A DNA stretch of 23,035 bases from Opitutia bacterium UBA7374 (GTDB lineage Bacteria; Verrucomicrobiota; Verrucomicrobiia; Opitutales; Coraliomargaritaceae), in assembly GCA_002469895.1 (NCBI GenBank), contig DKOA01000058.1, positions 1 through 23,035 on the forward strand, given 5' to 3'. The notes under the pieces were generated by a model. The model was not told the DNA's origin and did not search any database. It was given only the letters and a program-made list of their open reading frames with translations. Both the position numbers and the translations under genes were made by a program. This document shows, one piece after another, positions 6,278 to 17,210 of this stretch. Numbering within the stretch: position 1 is the first letter of the stretch; every line of letters starts with the position of its first letter.

Positions 6278-8495
6278 GGACTAAGCCCTCCTCAGTTAAC
6301 AACTCGTCCCAGGATGCTCCTAATAACAAAACTTCCGGCTCCAACTCATAGCCAGAGTGCTCTTTCACAGCGCGGCGCACGCGACGGACCAATTCGATGA
6401 CCTCATCAGCGGTGGCACCTCCCTTGTTGACAATAAAATTGGCATGCACTGAAGAGACTTCAGCTGAACCGACCGAGAAGCCCTTTAAGCCAGCCTCATC
6501 GATCAGCTTGCCGGCATGGTTGCCTTCCGGATTTTTGAAGATACAGCCCGCACTCGGTTCCCTCGGCTGGGAAGACTTTCGGATCGTTGAATAACTGTCC
6601 ATCCGCTGACGGATCGCACCCACCGCATCCGCCTCCGGACTCCGTAAAATCGCGCCCAATGCGATGCCCTGACTAATCTCTTCCACCTTGCGATAGCCAA
6701 AGTGAAAAGCCTCCCGTGGCAGATCCAGAAAACGACCTTCCGCATCCAACATCTGCACCCGCTCGACAACGTCAAAAATCCAACTCCCCATGGCACCTGC
6801 ATTCATCCGCAAAGAACCACCGAGTGAACCGGGAATCCCTTCCAGAAATTCGAAGCCCCCAAGACCTGCCTTGGCCGCCTGCCCACAGACCTCCTTTAAC
6901 CGTGCCCCGGTTGCCGCCCACAAACCGCCCCCTTTGATCGGTTCCAAGCGTCGCCAGACCGGCGCACTGAAGCGAATGACCAATCCCCTATAGCCATCCT
7001 CGGGCACAATCAGGTTCGACCCCCGACCCAGAAAGAAGACCTCCAATTGAAATAACCGAACCGCCTGTAACAAGGAACGGAGATCGCAGAGATTGGACGG
7101 TTCAGCATAGAAGCGGCTCGTTCCACCGACCCGCATAGTTGTCTTTGCCGCCAGCGCCTCCTCGCAGCGCAGGACACAATCCGGCCCGACCCGGCCTTCT
7201 AAATAACTACCCCAAGCCGATTCGACGGAAAAATCATGCCGTAAAAGCGAAGAAAAGACCGCTCCAAATTGATCGATATTACCGGCACCAACAAAGACCA
7301 ATGTAGTGGGCTCGCCCCCGACCACTTGGTAAAGACGCTCCGCTCCCTTTACATCCATTGACAGCAATTCCGGTGCATCTGCCCCAAAAGCCACTAATAA
7401 ATCCTCAACACCCCCGCCTGCACTACCGTCCTCATGCGCAGCATATACCGGAAGTAGTAAACAGACATCCGCTTCAGCCAAAGACGCGGCAAATTCTCCC
7501 TTAAACTGGCGCGTACGGGAATACCGATGTGGCTGAAAAACCACAACCAAACGACGCCCGACCTCACTCTCACGCAAGCTCGCCAATAAACTCTCAATCT
7601 CTGTAGGATGGTGGGCATAGTCCTCAAAAACGCGCATCGAGGCACTCTCGTAAAGTACAGATAAACGACGCGCCATCCCGGGAAACTTTTTCAACATTGA
7701 AATATCCCCGGCTTCACCACCGGGCAAATAACGAAGCAAAGCCAACGCCGCTGTTCGGTTAAGCGAATGGTACCCTCCCTCCGGATCTATAGCAAAGCGT
7801 TCCACCAGTGCGGTAACTCCTTGGGAAAGGGCATCCAGTTGCGGGCATCCCTGAGGAAAGAGAATACGATCCTCTGTCCGGGCAAGTAAGCCAGCAAACG
7901 CTTCCAACAGTTGTTCCGCATCGGTATACCGGTCGGCATGGTCCCAGTCTGCGTTCAGCAGGAGCGTAACCTCCGGATGAAAAAGATCGATTGTCCCATC
8001 ACTCTCGTCCAGTTCCACCAGCAACCAGTCACTGTCGACATGCTGGCAAGCCGGCACATTTTCATCCGCAAAAAAACCACCGAGAATATAATCAGCCTGA
8101 ATTCCCAGGACGCCGAAGGCATGCGCCACTAAACCGCTGGTTGTAGTCTTCCCGTGGCTTCCGGCAACCGCGACTAAACGTCGCCCCTTGGCCACTCGTG
8201 CAAGCATTTCGCCCCGACGTAAGATTTCTAGACCGCGGGCAGCTGCAGCCACCAGTAAGGGATGGTCTTTTTGCAGAGCGCTCGAATGAACAATGACATC
8301 AAAAGTATCCAAATGCGCCTCCAAGATAAACTCGGGTAGCGAGACGCCACTATTTTCAAGAAAGCGACGCACCGGCTCCTGCATTGAATCGTCATATCCA
8401 TAAATGGTATCTCCCGCAGCAGCCATCCAGGCGGCCAATGGTGCCATGCCCATGCCACCCGCTCCCAAAAAGAGGTATCGCTTCTCCCCACTCAT
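6270..8495 (-). CDS. murC: Fused MurC-MurB: UDP-MurNAc--L-Ala ligase / UDP-GlcNAc-enolpyruvate reductase
   Basis: 741 aa single open frame. Residues 1 to about 420 are MurC: Rossmann-like GAGGMGM (11-17), ATP loop AGSHGKTTT (111-119), ELDESDGT (161-168), FPGMARRL (271-278), YAHHPTEI (293-300) and FQPHRYSRT (320-328). After a short linker, residues about 440-741 are a type II MurB: KTTMRVGGTSRFY (451-463), GRGSNLIV (490-497, FAD loop), EGIPGSLGG with MNAGAMG (552-570), YRK (601-603), PSAGCIFKNP (647-656), and the terminal catalytic Glu in LEPE (718-721). The proton-donor Ser of MurB (E. coli Ser229) aligns with Cys651. The fused protein carries out two steps that are adjacent in the pathway, MurB then MurC. 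The start overlaps murG as ATGA with a GGAGG SD. No frameshift is needed to explain it. Confidence 0.96.
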   Translation of the reverse strand: MSGEKRYLFLGAGGMGMAPLAAWMAAAGDTIYGYDDSMQEPVRRFLENSGVSLPEFILEAHLDTFDVIVHSSALQKDHPLLVAAAARGLEILRRGEMLARVAKGRRLVAVAGSHGKTTTSGLVAHAFGVLGIQADYILGGFFADENVPACQHVDSDWLLVELDESDGTIDLFHPEVTLLLNADWDHADRYTDAEQLLEAFAGLLARTEDRILFPQGCPQLDALSQGVTALVERFAIDPEGGYHSLNRTAALALLRYLPGGEAGDISMLKKFPGMARRLSVLYESASMRVFEDYAHHPTEIESLLASLRESEVGRRLVVVFQPHRYSRTRQFKGEFAASLAEADVCLLLPVYAAHEDGSAGGGVEDLLVAFGADAPELLSMDVKGAERLYQVVGGEPTTLVFVGAGNIDQFGAVFSSLLRHDFSVESAWGSYLEGRVGPDCVLRCEEALAAKTTMRVGGTSRFYAEPSNLCDLRSLLQAVRLFQLEVFFLGRGSNLIVPEDGYRGLVIRFSAPVWRRLEPIKGGGLWAATGARLKEVCGQAAKAGLGGFEFLEGIPGSLGGSLRMNAGAMGSWIFDVVERVQMLDAEGRFLDLPREAFHFGYRKVEEISQGIALGAILRSPEADAVGAIRQRMDSYSTIRKSSQPREPSAGCIFKNPEGNHAGKLIDEAGLKGFSVGSAEVSSVHANFIVNKGGATADEVIELVRRVRRAVKEHSGYELEPEVLLLGASWDELLTEEGLVHV

Positions 8496-9601
8496 GATGA
8501 GATGTCCTCCGCTGGCTCACCGGTAGCTAAGGCCAGAAGGTCTTCCGCTGTACTGCGTGCCGCATCGATTGCATTGAGCCGCTCACACTGAACCCGCATG
8601 CTGGCTAAACGGGCGGAATCACCGAGCAGGGTTTGCACCGTTCCAAGTAAAGCATCGATCCGGTCCTGCCCAAGCACCACCCCGGCTCCTTCATTTTCAT
8701 GGGCCTCAGCGTTGGCCATTTGATGATTGTCTGCAGCATACGGATACGGAATCAGGACAGACGGAGCGCGACAACGAATCATCTCGGCAATTGCACCCGC
8801 ACCCGCACGGGAGATCACCAAATCAGCGGCTGAAAGTACATCGCCCATCTGATCGGTAAAAGCGACAAAACGGGCGGTACAAGTCTGCCCATCCGATAGA
8901 TCATAAACTAAATTCTCTTCGCTCACTTTACCAAATCCGGCGACACAATAAACGGAGACGCCCGCCTCCGCCAAACTTGGAAAGTTTTCCCGCGCCCACT
9001 GGTTGAGCGACTCCGCACCCTGACTGCCCCCGATGATAACGAGCAGAGTACCAGTAGTTTTAAGACCAAGATTCGCTCTGGCCACGTCCTTCGGTAGCGG
9101 ACGAATATCCCGACGCACCGGATAACCACAATAGCGAACACTATCCGGAGAACCGGAAAGCCGGACTCCCTCCGGTAAGTAAATACGGCTAGCCAAAGGC
9201 TGCAGCATGCGCACGGCACGGCCCGGTTGTGAATTTGCCTCGTGCAAAGCCACCGGAACCCGCAGCAAGCGCGCCGCCAAGCCAAGACCGAGGGAGAGAA
9301 AACCGCCAAAGAGCAGAACCGATGACGGGCGATATCTGCGGATCAGTTTGCAGGAAAAAAGAATTCCATAGACTACATCCAGCAATGCCCGACAGCGACT
9401 GATAAGATCGCCGGCGTAGGCCCGTCCGGGCGCCTTATGAAAGTCCAGAGACGCATACTTTCGGATTAAAGCAGAGTCCACCTGTTTGCGGCTGATCAAA
9501 AGTACCGGCATACAACCGCGTTCCCTCAATTCCTCAGCTACGGCAATGCCCGGAGCGAGGTGGCCACCGGTACCTCCGCAGGCGATTAAAACCGTGCTCA
9601 C
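8492..9601 (-). CDS. murG: MurG, UDP-GlcNAc:lipid I GlcNAc transferase
   Basis: 369 aa GT-B glycosyltransferase that converts lipid I to lipid II on the cytoplasmic membrane face. Motifs: GGTGGHLAPG (9-18), ALHEANSQPG (118-127), VIIGGSQGAESLN (188-200), VISRAGAGAIAE (262-273) and DNHQMANAE (291-299), matching the three G-loops and the UDP-GlcNAc pocket. Start codon is GTG at 9601, overlapping the ftsW stop as GTGA, with GGAGG 11 nt upstream. Length is typical (E. coli 355). Coupled on both sides to ftsW and murCB. Confidence 0.97.
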   Translation of the reverse strand: MSTVLIACGGTGGHLAPGIAVAEELRERGCMPVLLISRKQVDSALIRKYASLDFHKAPGRAYAGDLISRCRALLDVVYGILFSCKLIRRYRPSSVLLFGGFLSLGLGLAARLLRVPVALHEANSQPGRAVRMLQPLASRIYLPEGVRLSGSPDSVRYCGYPVRRDIRPLPKDVARANLGLKTTGTLLVIIGGSQGAESLNQWARENFPSLAEAGVSVYCVAGFGKVSEENLVYDLSDGQTCTARFVAFTDQMGDVLSAADLVISRAGAGAIAEMIRCRAPSVLIPYPYAADNHQMANAEAHENEGAGVVLGQDRIDALLGTVQTLLGDSARLASMRVQCERLNAIDAARSTAEDLLALATGEPAEDISS

Positions 9602-10737
9602 AACTCACGCTGCCTCCGCAGCAAAGGGAGCTCCCAAGAACGGAAGCCGTTGAGGATAATCCCGGTCAGACAAAACATTAATACAAGGTTGGAGCCACCG
9701 TAAGAGATAAAAGGAAGGGACATCCCTTTAGTCGGCAGACAACCCGTAACCACGCCAATATTGATCAGCGCCTGAAAAGTAATAAAGAGGAGGGCCCCCA
9801 TAACCAAAAGGTACTGGTAGAGATCCGGAGCCCGCTTTAACTGCAAGACACCGATAAAAAAAATAGTGACGAAGAGCAGCACTACGCCGGAGGAGAAAAA
9901 GAAGCCACCTTCCTCCCCAATAATAGCAAAGATGAAGTCGGTATGCGCTTCCGGTAAGAAAGACAGCTTTTGACGGCCTTCCCCCAGCCCGACCCCATGC
10001 AGCCCACCTGCCCCGAAAGCCAGAATGCCCTGCCAAAGTTGGTAGGCGCTGTCTTCCCGATTACCCTGCACATCAAGAAAGGAAGTAATCCGCCGCATGC
10101 GCACAGGATCCATATACACCGCTATGGAAAAGAAAGTCAGCGCCAATAGAGCAACGGGAATGAGAAACTTGAGCCGCACCCCGGCAAGAAAGAGGAGACA
10201 GCCCCCCACCGCGCCGCAGAGGAAGCAGGTGCCGTAATCCGGCTCGATAAAGATCAAACCGCAGTAGACAGCAAGTAAGCCGCAGGGGATAGCAAACCCG
10301 CGGATAAACTCATCGAGGTAGCGGCGGTTAGCCGCGAGGTAGTGCGCCAGCACAAAGAGCAGGCCGAGCTTACCAATCTCTGAAGCCTGCAGCCGCATTG
10401 GACCGAGATCGATCCATCGCTGAGCCCCGTTTACCCGGACGCCGATACCCGGAACAAGAACCAAGACCAAAAGAAAAGCAGCAAACAAACCAAGGGCCGG
10501 AATAAAAGGGCGCAGTGCCTGCAGATTAATACAACTGGTAATGCCACCGGCAAATAATGCGATAGCCAGCCAAATGATTTGTTTGCGCAACAGTGCACCG
10601 GGATCTGCCTGCTCCTGCGAAACGCTAAAGAGAACGACTAGCCCGGTAAAAGTCAGACAGAGTACGGCAAAGATCAAAAATACGCCGGCAGATGGAATTC
10701 GCCGAAAAGCACTGATCGGAATCAAAGCACGTATCAT
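9598..10737 (-). CDS. ftsW: FtsW, SEDS-family septal peptidoglycan glycosyltransferase
   Basis: 379 aa, about ten membrane segments, the first at about 18-38. It polymerises lipid II at the septum together with the class B PBP FtsI. SEDS hallmarks: NGAQRWIDLG (103-112), QASEIGKL (117-124), IEPDYGT (164-170), GLGEGRQKLSFLPEAHTDF (250-268, containing the putative catalytic Asp267), GEEGG (274-278) and PFISYGGSNL (342-351). FtsW is chosen over RodA because of its place between murD/lysM and murG. It starts with ATG 41 nt after lysM, without an SD. Confidence 0.96.
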   Translation of the reverse strand: MIRALIPISAFRRIPSAGVFLIFAVLCLTFTGLVVLFSVSQEQADPGALLRKQIIWLAIALFAGGITSCINLQALRPFIPALGLFAAFLLVLVLVPGIGVRVNGAQRWIDLGPMRLQASEIGKLGLLFVLAHYLAANRRYLDEFIRGFAIPCGLLAVYCGLIFIEPDYGTCFLCGAVGGCLLFLAGVRLKFLIPVALLALTFFSIAVYMDPVRMRRITSFLDVQGNREDSAYQLWQGILAFGAGGLHGVGLGEGRQKLSFLPEAHTDFIFAIIGEEGGFFFSSGVVLLFVTIFFIGVLQLKRAPDLYQYLLVMGALLFITFQALINIGVVTGCLPTKGMSLPFISYGGSNLVLMFCLTGIILNGFRSWELPLLRRQREL

Positions 10738-10778
10738 GGACTCAGCTTTGCGGTCGAATCATTCTACCGGGCACTGCC

Positions 10779-11873
10779 CTACTCCTGCATGCGTGTGACC
10801 GGTACTTTCACCGTACTATCAAAGTCCAATTCCGGTTCCGGTTCCTCCGGAGCGGACGGTTCCATTAGTACCGGCTCGGTAGCGACTTCGCGGATTTCAA
10901 CCGGGCCTTCCGAAGCAGTCGGCAAGACGACTGGTTCCGGGGCCGCCGCCGGCACCTCGGCATCGACTGCCGGCTCCGGTAAAGTCGTCGGAACGGGCGA
11001 AGCTGAAGCAGAGCCACTTACCCGCAAAACTCGGCCTACTTGTAATGTACGCGGATCAGTAATGCCATTAAGCGCCATCAGTTCGGATGTCGTCATCCCA
11101 TAGCGCTTGGCAATTGTGCTCGGATAATCCCCCGACTGTACCGTGTAGGTGGCACCGCTTGGAGCCGTCGCGATCGGCGCCGTTCCTTCCGGCAGGATCA
11201 GTTCCTGACCAACACGAATGACATCACTGGATAAATTATTCGCCGCTTTGACCTGTGATAAAGGTACACCTTTCTTACGGGCGATAGCAGATAGTGTATC
11301 CCCCGCTTGCACGGTGTAGCGCGTCGCACCGGATGCCAATGTCGTTGGCTGATACGCGTCCGGAGTCACCGTAGAGACAGTTGCCTGACTACCTTCGACC
11401 GGCACCTGAATTTGTTGGCCTATCTGCAGCACGGCATTTCGCTCCAAACCGTTGGCCGCAATTAAATCATCCAGATCCACCGAATAATTGCGGGAGATTT
11501 TCCATAAGCTGTCACCCGATACCACCGTATGTGTAGTAAAACTTTCCTCTGCGATCTCGACCACCTGAGTTTCCGCCGTCTGCGTCATCGGCTCCAGAGG
11601 TTCGTAATCACTACTTGTGAAATCCTCTTCCGGCCGCGTCGGCGCAAACCGCTCTTCTTCAAGCCCCGCGTTAAAGGCCGAATCCAACCCGTCCTCTAGA
11701 CGTACCGCATCAATTAATCCACCGGATTCCTGATCCATCGGTGCCATCGTTTCCTTCTGGGTATGGTTCACTGTGGGGGGTGTTGTCGTGGTACAACCGG
11801 GTTGAACAAGTAAAAGGGCGATCACCCCAACATGGAGTCCTATAACAATTCCGAATAGCTTGGTAATTTTCAT
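10779..11873 (-). CDS. Membrane-anchored protein with three LysM repeats
   Basis: 364 aa. One hydrophobic N-terminal segment (about 6-24) ends at PGC27; this is a poor lipobox, so a lipoprotein or an uncleaved anchor are both possible. A low-complexity acidic stretch follows (about 40-110). Three LysM peptidoglycan-binding modules lie at about 114-158 (THTVVSGDSLWKIS), 185-228 (YTVQAGDTLSAIA) and 242-285 (YTVQSGDYPSTIA). The tail (286-364) is rich in Pro, Glu, Ala and Ser and probably disordered. No catalytic domain is visible, so it likely binds nascent septal glycan or acts as a scaffold; that is inference from its place between murD and ftsW. The E. coli cluster has no gene here. 32 nt after murD, 41 nt before ftsW. 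Confidence 0.88.
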   Translation of the reverse strand: MKITKLFGIVIGLHVGVIALLLVQPGCTTTTPPTVNHTQKETMAPMDQESGGLIDAVRLEDGLDSAFNAGLEEERFAPTRPEEDFTSSDYEPLEPMTQTAETQVVEIAEESFTTHTVVSGDSLWKISRNYSVDLDDLIAANGLERNAVLQIGQQIQVPVEGSQATVSTVTPDAYQPTTLASGATRYTVQAGDTLSAIARKKGVPLSQVKAANNLSSDVIRVGQELILPEGTAPIATAPSGATYTVQSGDYPSTIAKRYGMTTSELMALNGITDPRTLQVGRVLRVSGSASASPVPTTLPEPAVDAEVPAAAPEPVVLPTASEGPVEIREVATEPVLMEPSAPEEPEPELDFDSTVKVPVTRMQE

Positions 11874-11905
11874 GTTTGTGCTGACTGTAAGTGAGTATCG
11901 TAAGA

Positions 11906-13180
11906 CTAATAGACTTCGGCGGACTGCTTCAAACTTAAAACAGTTTCAGTAAAGCATTCTCCACGCGCCTCAAAACTGGAAAATTGATCAAAGCTGGAAA
12001 ACCCCGGACTGAGTAAAACGGCCACTGGCGCATCGGCCAAAGCATCGTGATAAGCCGCGGCCACAGCATCCTCCAAACGGACAAAAACCGAAACCTCTTT
12101 AAAATAGTCAGAGAGATATTCTTTCAGCGTGCTACCGGCTTCTCCATACAAATAAGGCGCGCTAATTCCTTTGGCTAAACGTTCGGCATATCGAGCTAAA
12201 TCTCCTCCCTTCAGGCGTCCGCCCCCGATCCAATAAACAGGTAACTTAATCGATTCAACGGCTGCTAAAGAAGCATTGAAATTGGTTGCCTTGGCATCAT
12301 TCCAAAACTCCACGCCGCGGTATGCCGCAACTTTCTGCAAACGGTGAGGCAACGGTATAAAATTCTCTGCCGCGGCGATCAGTGCATCCTCCGGCAAGTT
12401 CAGGGCCCGCCAAAGTTTACCAACCAATTGCCAATTTTCCATCTGCACTGGACTACTCAGCGGTGAATCGACACCTGATTGCATCGCCAACGGCATCCCC
12501 TCCTCCGGCGCAGAGACGGATTCCATCGGGACCGAAGAACCCAGCACCGATGGAGCTCCCGGCTGTAAGCAGTGGAGAAGTTTGGCTTTGGCTTGCAGGT
12601 AAGCCTCCATCGAGTCGTAGCGATCCAAATGATCCTCGGCAAAATTCGTCCAGAGCAGCCCATCAAGGAGCAATCCACGAGGCAACTCCGCCTGGAATGA
12701 ACTCAGCTCACAGACCGCCCAGACGGTTCCCGAATCCATGTTTTCCAGACAAGCTTCGCTCAAGGGCGCACCAATGTTACCCACGGCGACTGCTTTCCGA
12801 CCGCTCCGCTTTAGGGCATCTGTCAATAAAGTGGTCACACTGGACTTTCCATTGGTTCCGGTAACACCCAACAAAGGACCCTTCCAAAAAGATGCAGCAA
12901 AGCCCGCCTCCCCAAAACAAGGCAGACCGGATTCTTCACAAAGCACACGCCAAGGATGCCCCGAGGCAAAGCCGGGACTGAAAACAAAGGCAGCAAACTG
13001 AGAAAGATCGCTCTCTCCAAAATGGGAACAAGCGGCATCGTTTTGCCGATCTTGATCGAACAAGACAGAAGGAATCTCCAAATGACGACACAACTGAATG
13101 GCCGCAGAACCACTCCTCCCGGCGCCAAAAACAGCGACCCGGTGAGGCATCGATTGATCTGCGGATTCTGAAGTTCTCAT
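11906..13180 (-). CDS. murD: MurD, UDP-MurNAc-L-Ala--D-Glu ligase
   Basis: 424 aa cytoplasmic Mur ligase. Motifs: FGAGRSG (18-24), ATP loop GVTGTNGKSSV (105-115), GNIGAPL (134-140), ELSSFQ (158-163), Lys198 (probable carbamylated Lys, in YLQAKAKLL), NDAKATN (294-300, normally NDSKATN) and LLSPGFSSFDQF (389-400). The stretch between about 205 and 275 is compact and lacks the usual HNxxN motif, so the central domain is divergent. The ATG at 13180 is 1 nt after the mraY stop; ATG at codon 11 (13150) would also fit the start of the Rossmann domain, and neither has an SD. Confidence 0.95.
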   Translation of the reverse strand: MRTSESADQSMPHRVAVFGAGRSGSAAIQLCRHLEIPSVLFDQDRQNDAACSHFGESDLSQFAAFVFSPGFASGHPWRVLCEESGLPCFGEAGFAASFWKGPLLGVTGTNGKSSVTTLLTDALKRSGRKAVAVGNIGAPLSEACLENMDSGTVWAVCELSSFQAELPRGLLLDGLLWTNFAEDHLDRYDSMEAYLQAKAKLLHCLQPGAPSVLGSSVPMESVSAPEEGMPLAMQSGVDSPLSSPVQMENWQLVGKLWRALNLPEDALIAAAENFIPLPHRLQKVAAYRGVEFWNDAKATNFNASLAAVESIKLPVYWIGGGRLKGGDLARYAERLAKGISAPYLYGEAGSTLKEYLSDYFKEVSVFVRLEDAVAAAYHDALADAPVAVLLSPGFSSFDQFSSFEARGECFTETVLSLKQSAEVY

Positions 13181-13181
13181 G

Positions 13182-14282
13182 CTAACGAAGTTTCAGTGTG
13201 GCCAGTCCCGCCATGGCAAAAATGAGCGATAGAATCCAGAAGCGGATGACGACTTTGTTTTCATGCCAGCCCTTCAACTCAAAGTGGTGGTGGATCGGCG
13301 CCATCCGAAAAATGCGCTTTTGGCGCGTTTTAAAAGAGCCGACCTGAAGAAGTACCGACACCGCCTCAATAACGAAGATGCCTCCGACAATCACCAGAGT
13401 GAGCGGTTGATGAACCATGAAGGAAATGATGCCAATCAAGCCACCCAACGCGAGTGATCCGGTATCCCCCATAAAAACTTCTGCCGGGTGCGAGTTATAC
13501 CATAGAAAAGCCAGGCTGGCACCGAGCAACGCAGAACAAACAACGGTTAGTTCCCCGGCACCGGGGATAAAGCTAATGAAAAGATATTCGGCGATGATAA
13601 AATTACCGGCAGCGTAGGCCATGATGGCATAGGCCAGCGCAACTGTAACGGTGCAACCGATCGCCAAGCCATCCACACCATCTGTCAGGTTAATGGCATT
13701 ACTCGAACCCGCTAAGACGAGAAAGAGGAAAGGAATGAGAAGCACGAGTGGCATATGACTGACCAAAACATCCTTGTAAAAGGGAACCCAAAGTTCACGC
13801 ATCCTCTCCGAAGAATCCGGAAACGAGAGCAGTAATGCAAGAGAGAGCACTGTAAGAACTGCTTGACCGACCAGCTTCCAACGACCCGACAGGCCTCCAC
13901 TTTTTTTGCGCGTCACTTTTAAGTAATCATCAAGGAAGCCAATTAAAGTTAGCCCCAGATAGACCAGTAACGCTGTCAGTACGTATACATTTGGACGCGC
14001 CCAAAGTAATGTGCTACCGGTAACCGCAGCACAAATCATCAAACCACCCATCGTCGGAGTCTCTTCTTTTCCGGCATGCAGCTCAGCCAGATCACCGACT
14101 TCTTCGCGACTTCGAAAAGCTTGCTTCGCACGGAGCGCTCGTAACTTCCCGAAGAGCCAGGGTCCGATGGCAAAGCCGATCATCAATCCGGTGAGGCCGG
14201 CAAAGGCCGAACGTAATGTTATATAGCGAAACAGGCGCAACGGCCCAAAGAAGTTTTCAAATTCAGCTAGGTAACTCAGCAT
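13182..14282 (-). CDS. mraY: MraY, phospho-MurNAc-pentapeptide transferase
   Basis: 366 aa polytopic membrane enzyme that makes lipid I from UDP-MurNAc-pentapeptide and undecaprenyl phosphate. Motifs: GKEETPTMGG (71-80), FLDDYLKV (116-123) with the Mg-binding Asp pair D118-D119, NAINLTDGVDGLA (195-207), FMGDTGSLALGG (270-281) and APIHHHFELKGWHE (328-341), the MraY-specific His cluster. The length matches E. coli MraY (360). It starts with ATG 6 nt after murF and has no SD, so translation may depend on coupling to murF. Confidence 0.97.
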   Translation of the reverse strand: MLSYLAEFENFFGPLRLFRYITLRSAFAGLTGLMIGFAIGPWLFGKLRALRAKQAFRSREEVGDLAELHAGKEETPTMGGLMICAAVTGSTLLWARPNVYVLTALLVYLGLTLIGFLDDYLKVTRKKSGGLSGRWKLVGQAVLTVLSLALLLSFPDSSERMRELWVPFYKDVLVSHMPLVLLIPFLFLVLAGSSNAINLTDGVDGLAIGCTVTVALAYAIMAYAAGNFIIAEYLFISFIPGAGELTVVCSALLGASLAFLWYNSHPAEVFMGDTGSLALGGLIGIISFMVHQPLTLVIVGGIFVIEAVSVLLQVGSFKTRQKRIFRMAPIHHHFELKGWHENKVVIRFWILSLIFAMAGLATLKLR

Positions 14283-14288
14283 GACGAT

Positions 14289-15643
<1,355 letters not shown>

Positions 15644-15647
<4 letters not shown>

Positions 15648-17188
15648 TCGGATGCCTCCCGCACAAATGATTTCAGTTGGACCAACTCACGCGCCTCTGC
15701 GCGGTCGTCAAATGGAATCACTGTACCGTCAAATTCCTGAAAAGTCTCATGTCCCTTGCCTGCGATTAAGACACAGTCTCCACTGCTTGCCGCATCCAGA
15801 GCCATCGATATGGCACGCTTGCGGTCGTCTACAAAAGTAGTGCGGGACAAGTCCTCAATCCCGGACCGCATGTCGTCAAAAATTTGCGCGAGTGCCTCGC
15901 TGCGTGGATTATCTGCAGTGGCGTACACATGATCCGCATGTTGCAGCGCAGCTCGCAGCATCGGTCCACGTTTGCTCCGGTCGCGGTCGCCTCCGCAGCC
16001 GAAGACAACCAACAAACGTCCTTCCGTAATAGCCTTCAACATTGTTGTAGCGTTAGCCAAGGCATCATCCGTGTGTGCATAATCGACCAGAAGATTAAAG
16101 GGCTGTCCGGCTACAATTCGTTCCATCCGTCCGGGCACCCCGGAAAACGAAGGCAATCGCGCAAGCATCTCAGACACGGAAAAACCGAGGGCGCTACCGG
16201 TAGCCAGTGCAGCTAATAAATTGGCTACATTATATTCGCCGAGCAGCGGAGACTCCACCCGCTCAGTTCCGCCCGGCCAGCGCAATTGAAACTCCGACCG
16301 ATCAGCATGCAAGACCACTGCCGAAGCCTGAAAATCAGCATCTTCCGTATAACCAAAGCTGGTCACCCGTAGTTTGTTCCCAAGTTCAGAAATCAATCTG
16401 CGACCGTAGGGACATGCCTGATTGATCACTGCCTGTTTAGGTGAAACACCAGCAGTTCCCAGAAATAAAGACTTCTTCGCTGCATAATAGGATTCCATCG
16501 AGGCATGGTAGTCGAGATGATCCTGCGTTAGATTAAGAAAAACCGCCACATCCAGAGCGAGCCCGTGCACCCGCTTCTGGTCAATGCCGTGCGAGCTCAC
16601 TTCCATTACTGCGCGCGAACAACCGCTCTGCAACATTTGCGAAAGTAAGCTGTGTATATCAACAGACTCCGGAGTCGTACGATAAGCAGGAAGCGTTCTT
16701 TTGCCCACATCGTAACGCACAGTGCTAATCAATCCCGTTTTCTCTTCCCTGCCCAGAAGATGTTGAAGCAACATGGAAACCGTTGTTTTTCCATTCGTCC
16801 CGGTCACCCCCGCAATTTCCAATTTTTCATCCGCTTGTTCATAGAACAACTTGGACACCCCGGCCAAAGCGACACGCACATCCTCTACCTGAAAATAATC
16901 CACGGGAAAACGACTGCCTAGATCCTGGCTGGAAACAATGCCCACGGCCCCGCGATCAACTGCCTCCTCAATAAAGAGATTTCCATCCGTGCGCAGACCC
17001 CCGATAGCAAAAAAGAGAGCACCCGGTACCACTCTTCGGCTATCCGTAATCAGACAGGTCACCAGCCCATCCCCACTCCCCTTTTGTGTGAGAATCTTCT
17101 GACCTTCGAGCAAAGAGGAAACCGGGCTGGATGTCCACAAGGGCTCTTTAGAGCCATTGCAGCTATACCCCGGTAGTTTCCGAGCCAT
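15644..17188 (-). CDS. murE: MurE, UDP-MurNAc-L-Ala-D-Glu--meso-diaminopimelate ligase
   Basis: 514 aa from the ATG at 17188. An in-frame ATG at 17239 would overlap ftsI by 29 nt and has no SD, whereas 17188 has a perfect GGAGG 7 nt upstream and begins after the ftsI stop. Motifs (numbering from 17188): TDSR (48-51), ATP loop GVTGTNGKTTV (127-137), YRTTPESVDIH (169-179), MEVSSHG (195-201), LTQDHLDYH (220-228), Lys238 (probable carbamyl Lys), VDYAHTDDAL (368-377), GCGGDRDRSKR (397-407), DNPR (426-429) and AGKGHE (476-481). DNPR is the signature of meso-diaminopimelate-adding MurE rather than L-Lys enzymes, so the peptidoglycan is predicted to be of the mDAP type. Confidence 0.96.
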
Positions 17189-17195
17189 CCGACCG

Positions 17196-17200
17196 CCTCC
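17196..17200 (-). promoter_or_regulatory. Shine-Dalgarno GGAGG that fixes the murE start
   Basis: GGAGG on the minus strand with a 7-nt spacer to the ATG at 17188. The alternative ATG at 17239 has no purine-rich element, so this site decides the start. Confidence 0.8.
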
Positions 17201-17210
17201 GGCAAGGGCA

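Noticed and set aside
12382..12864. 160-codon plus-strand open frame inside murD
   Set aside because: Antisense to murD, low-complexity Pro/Ser/Arg translation.
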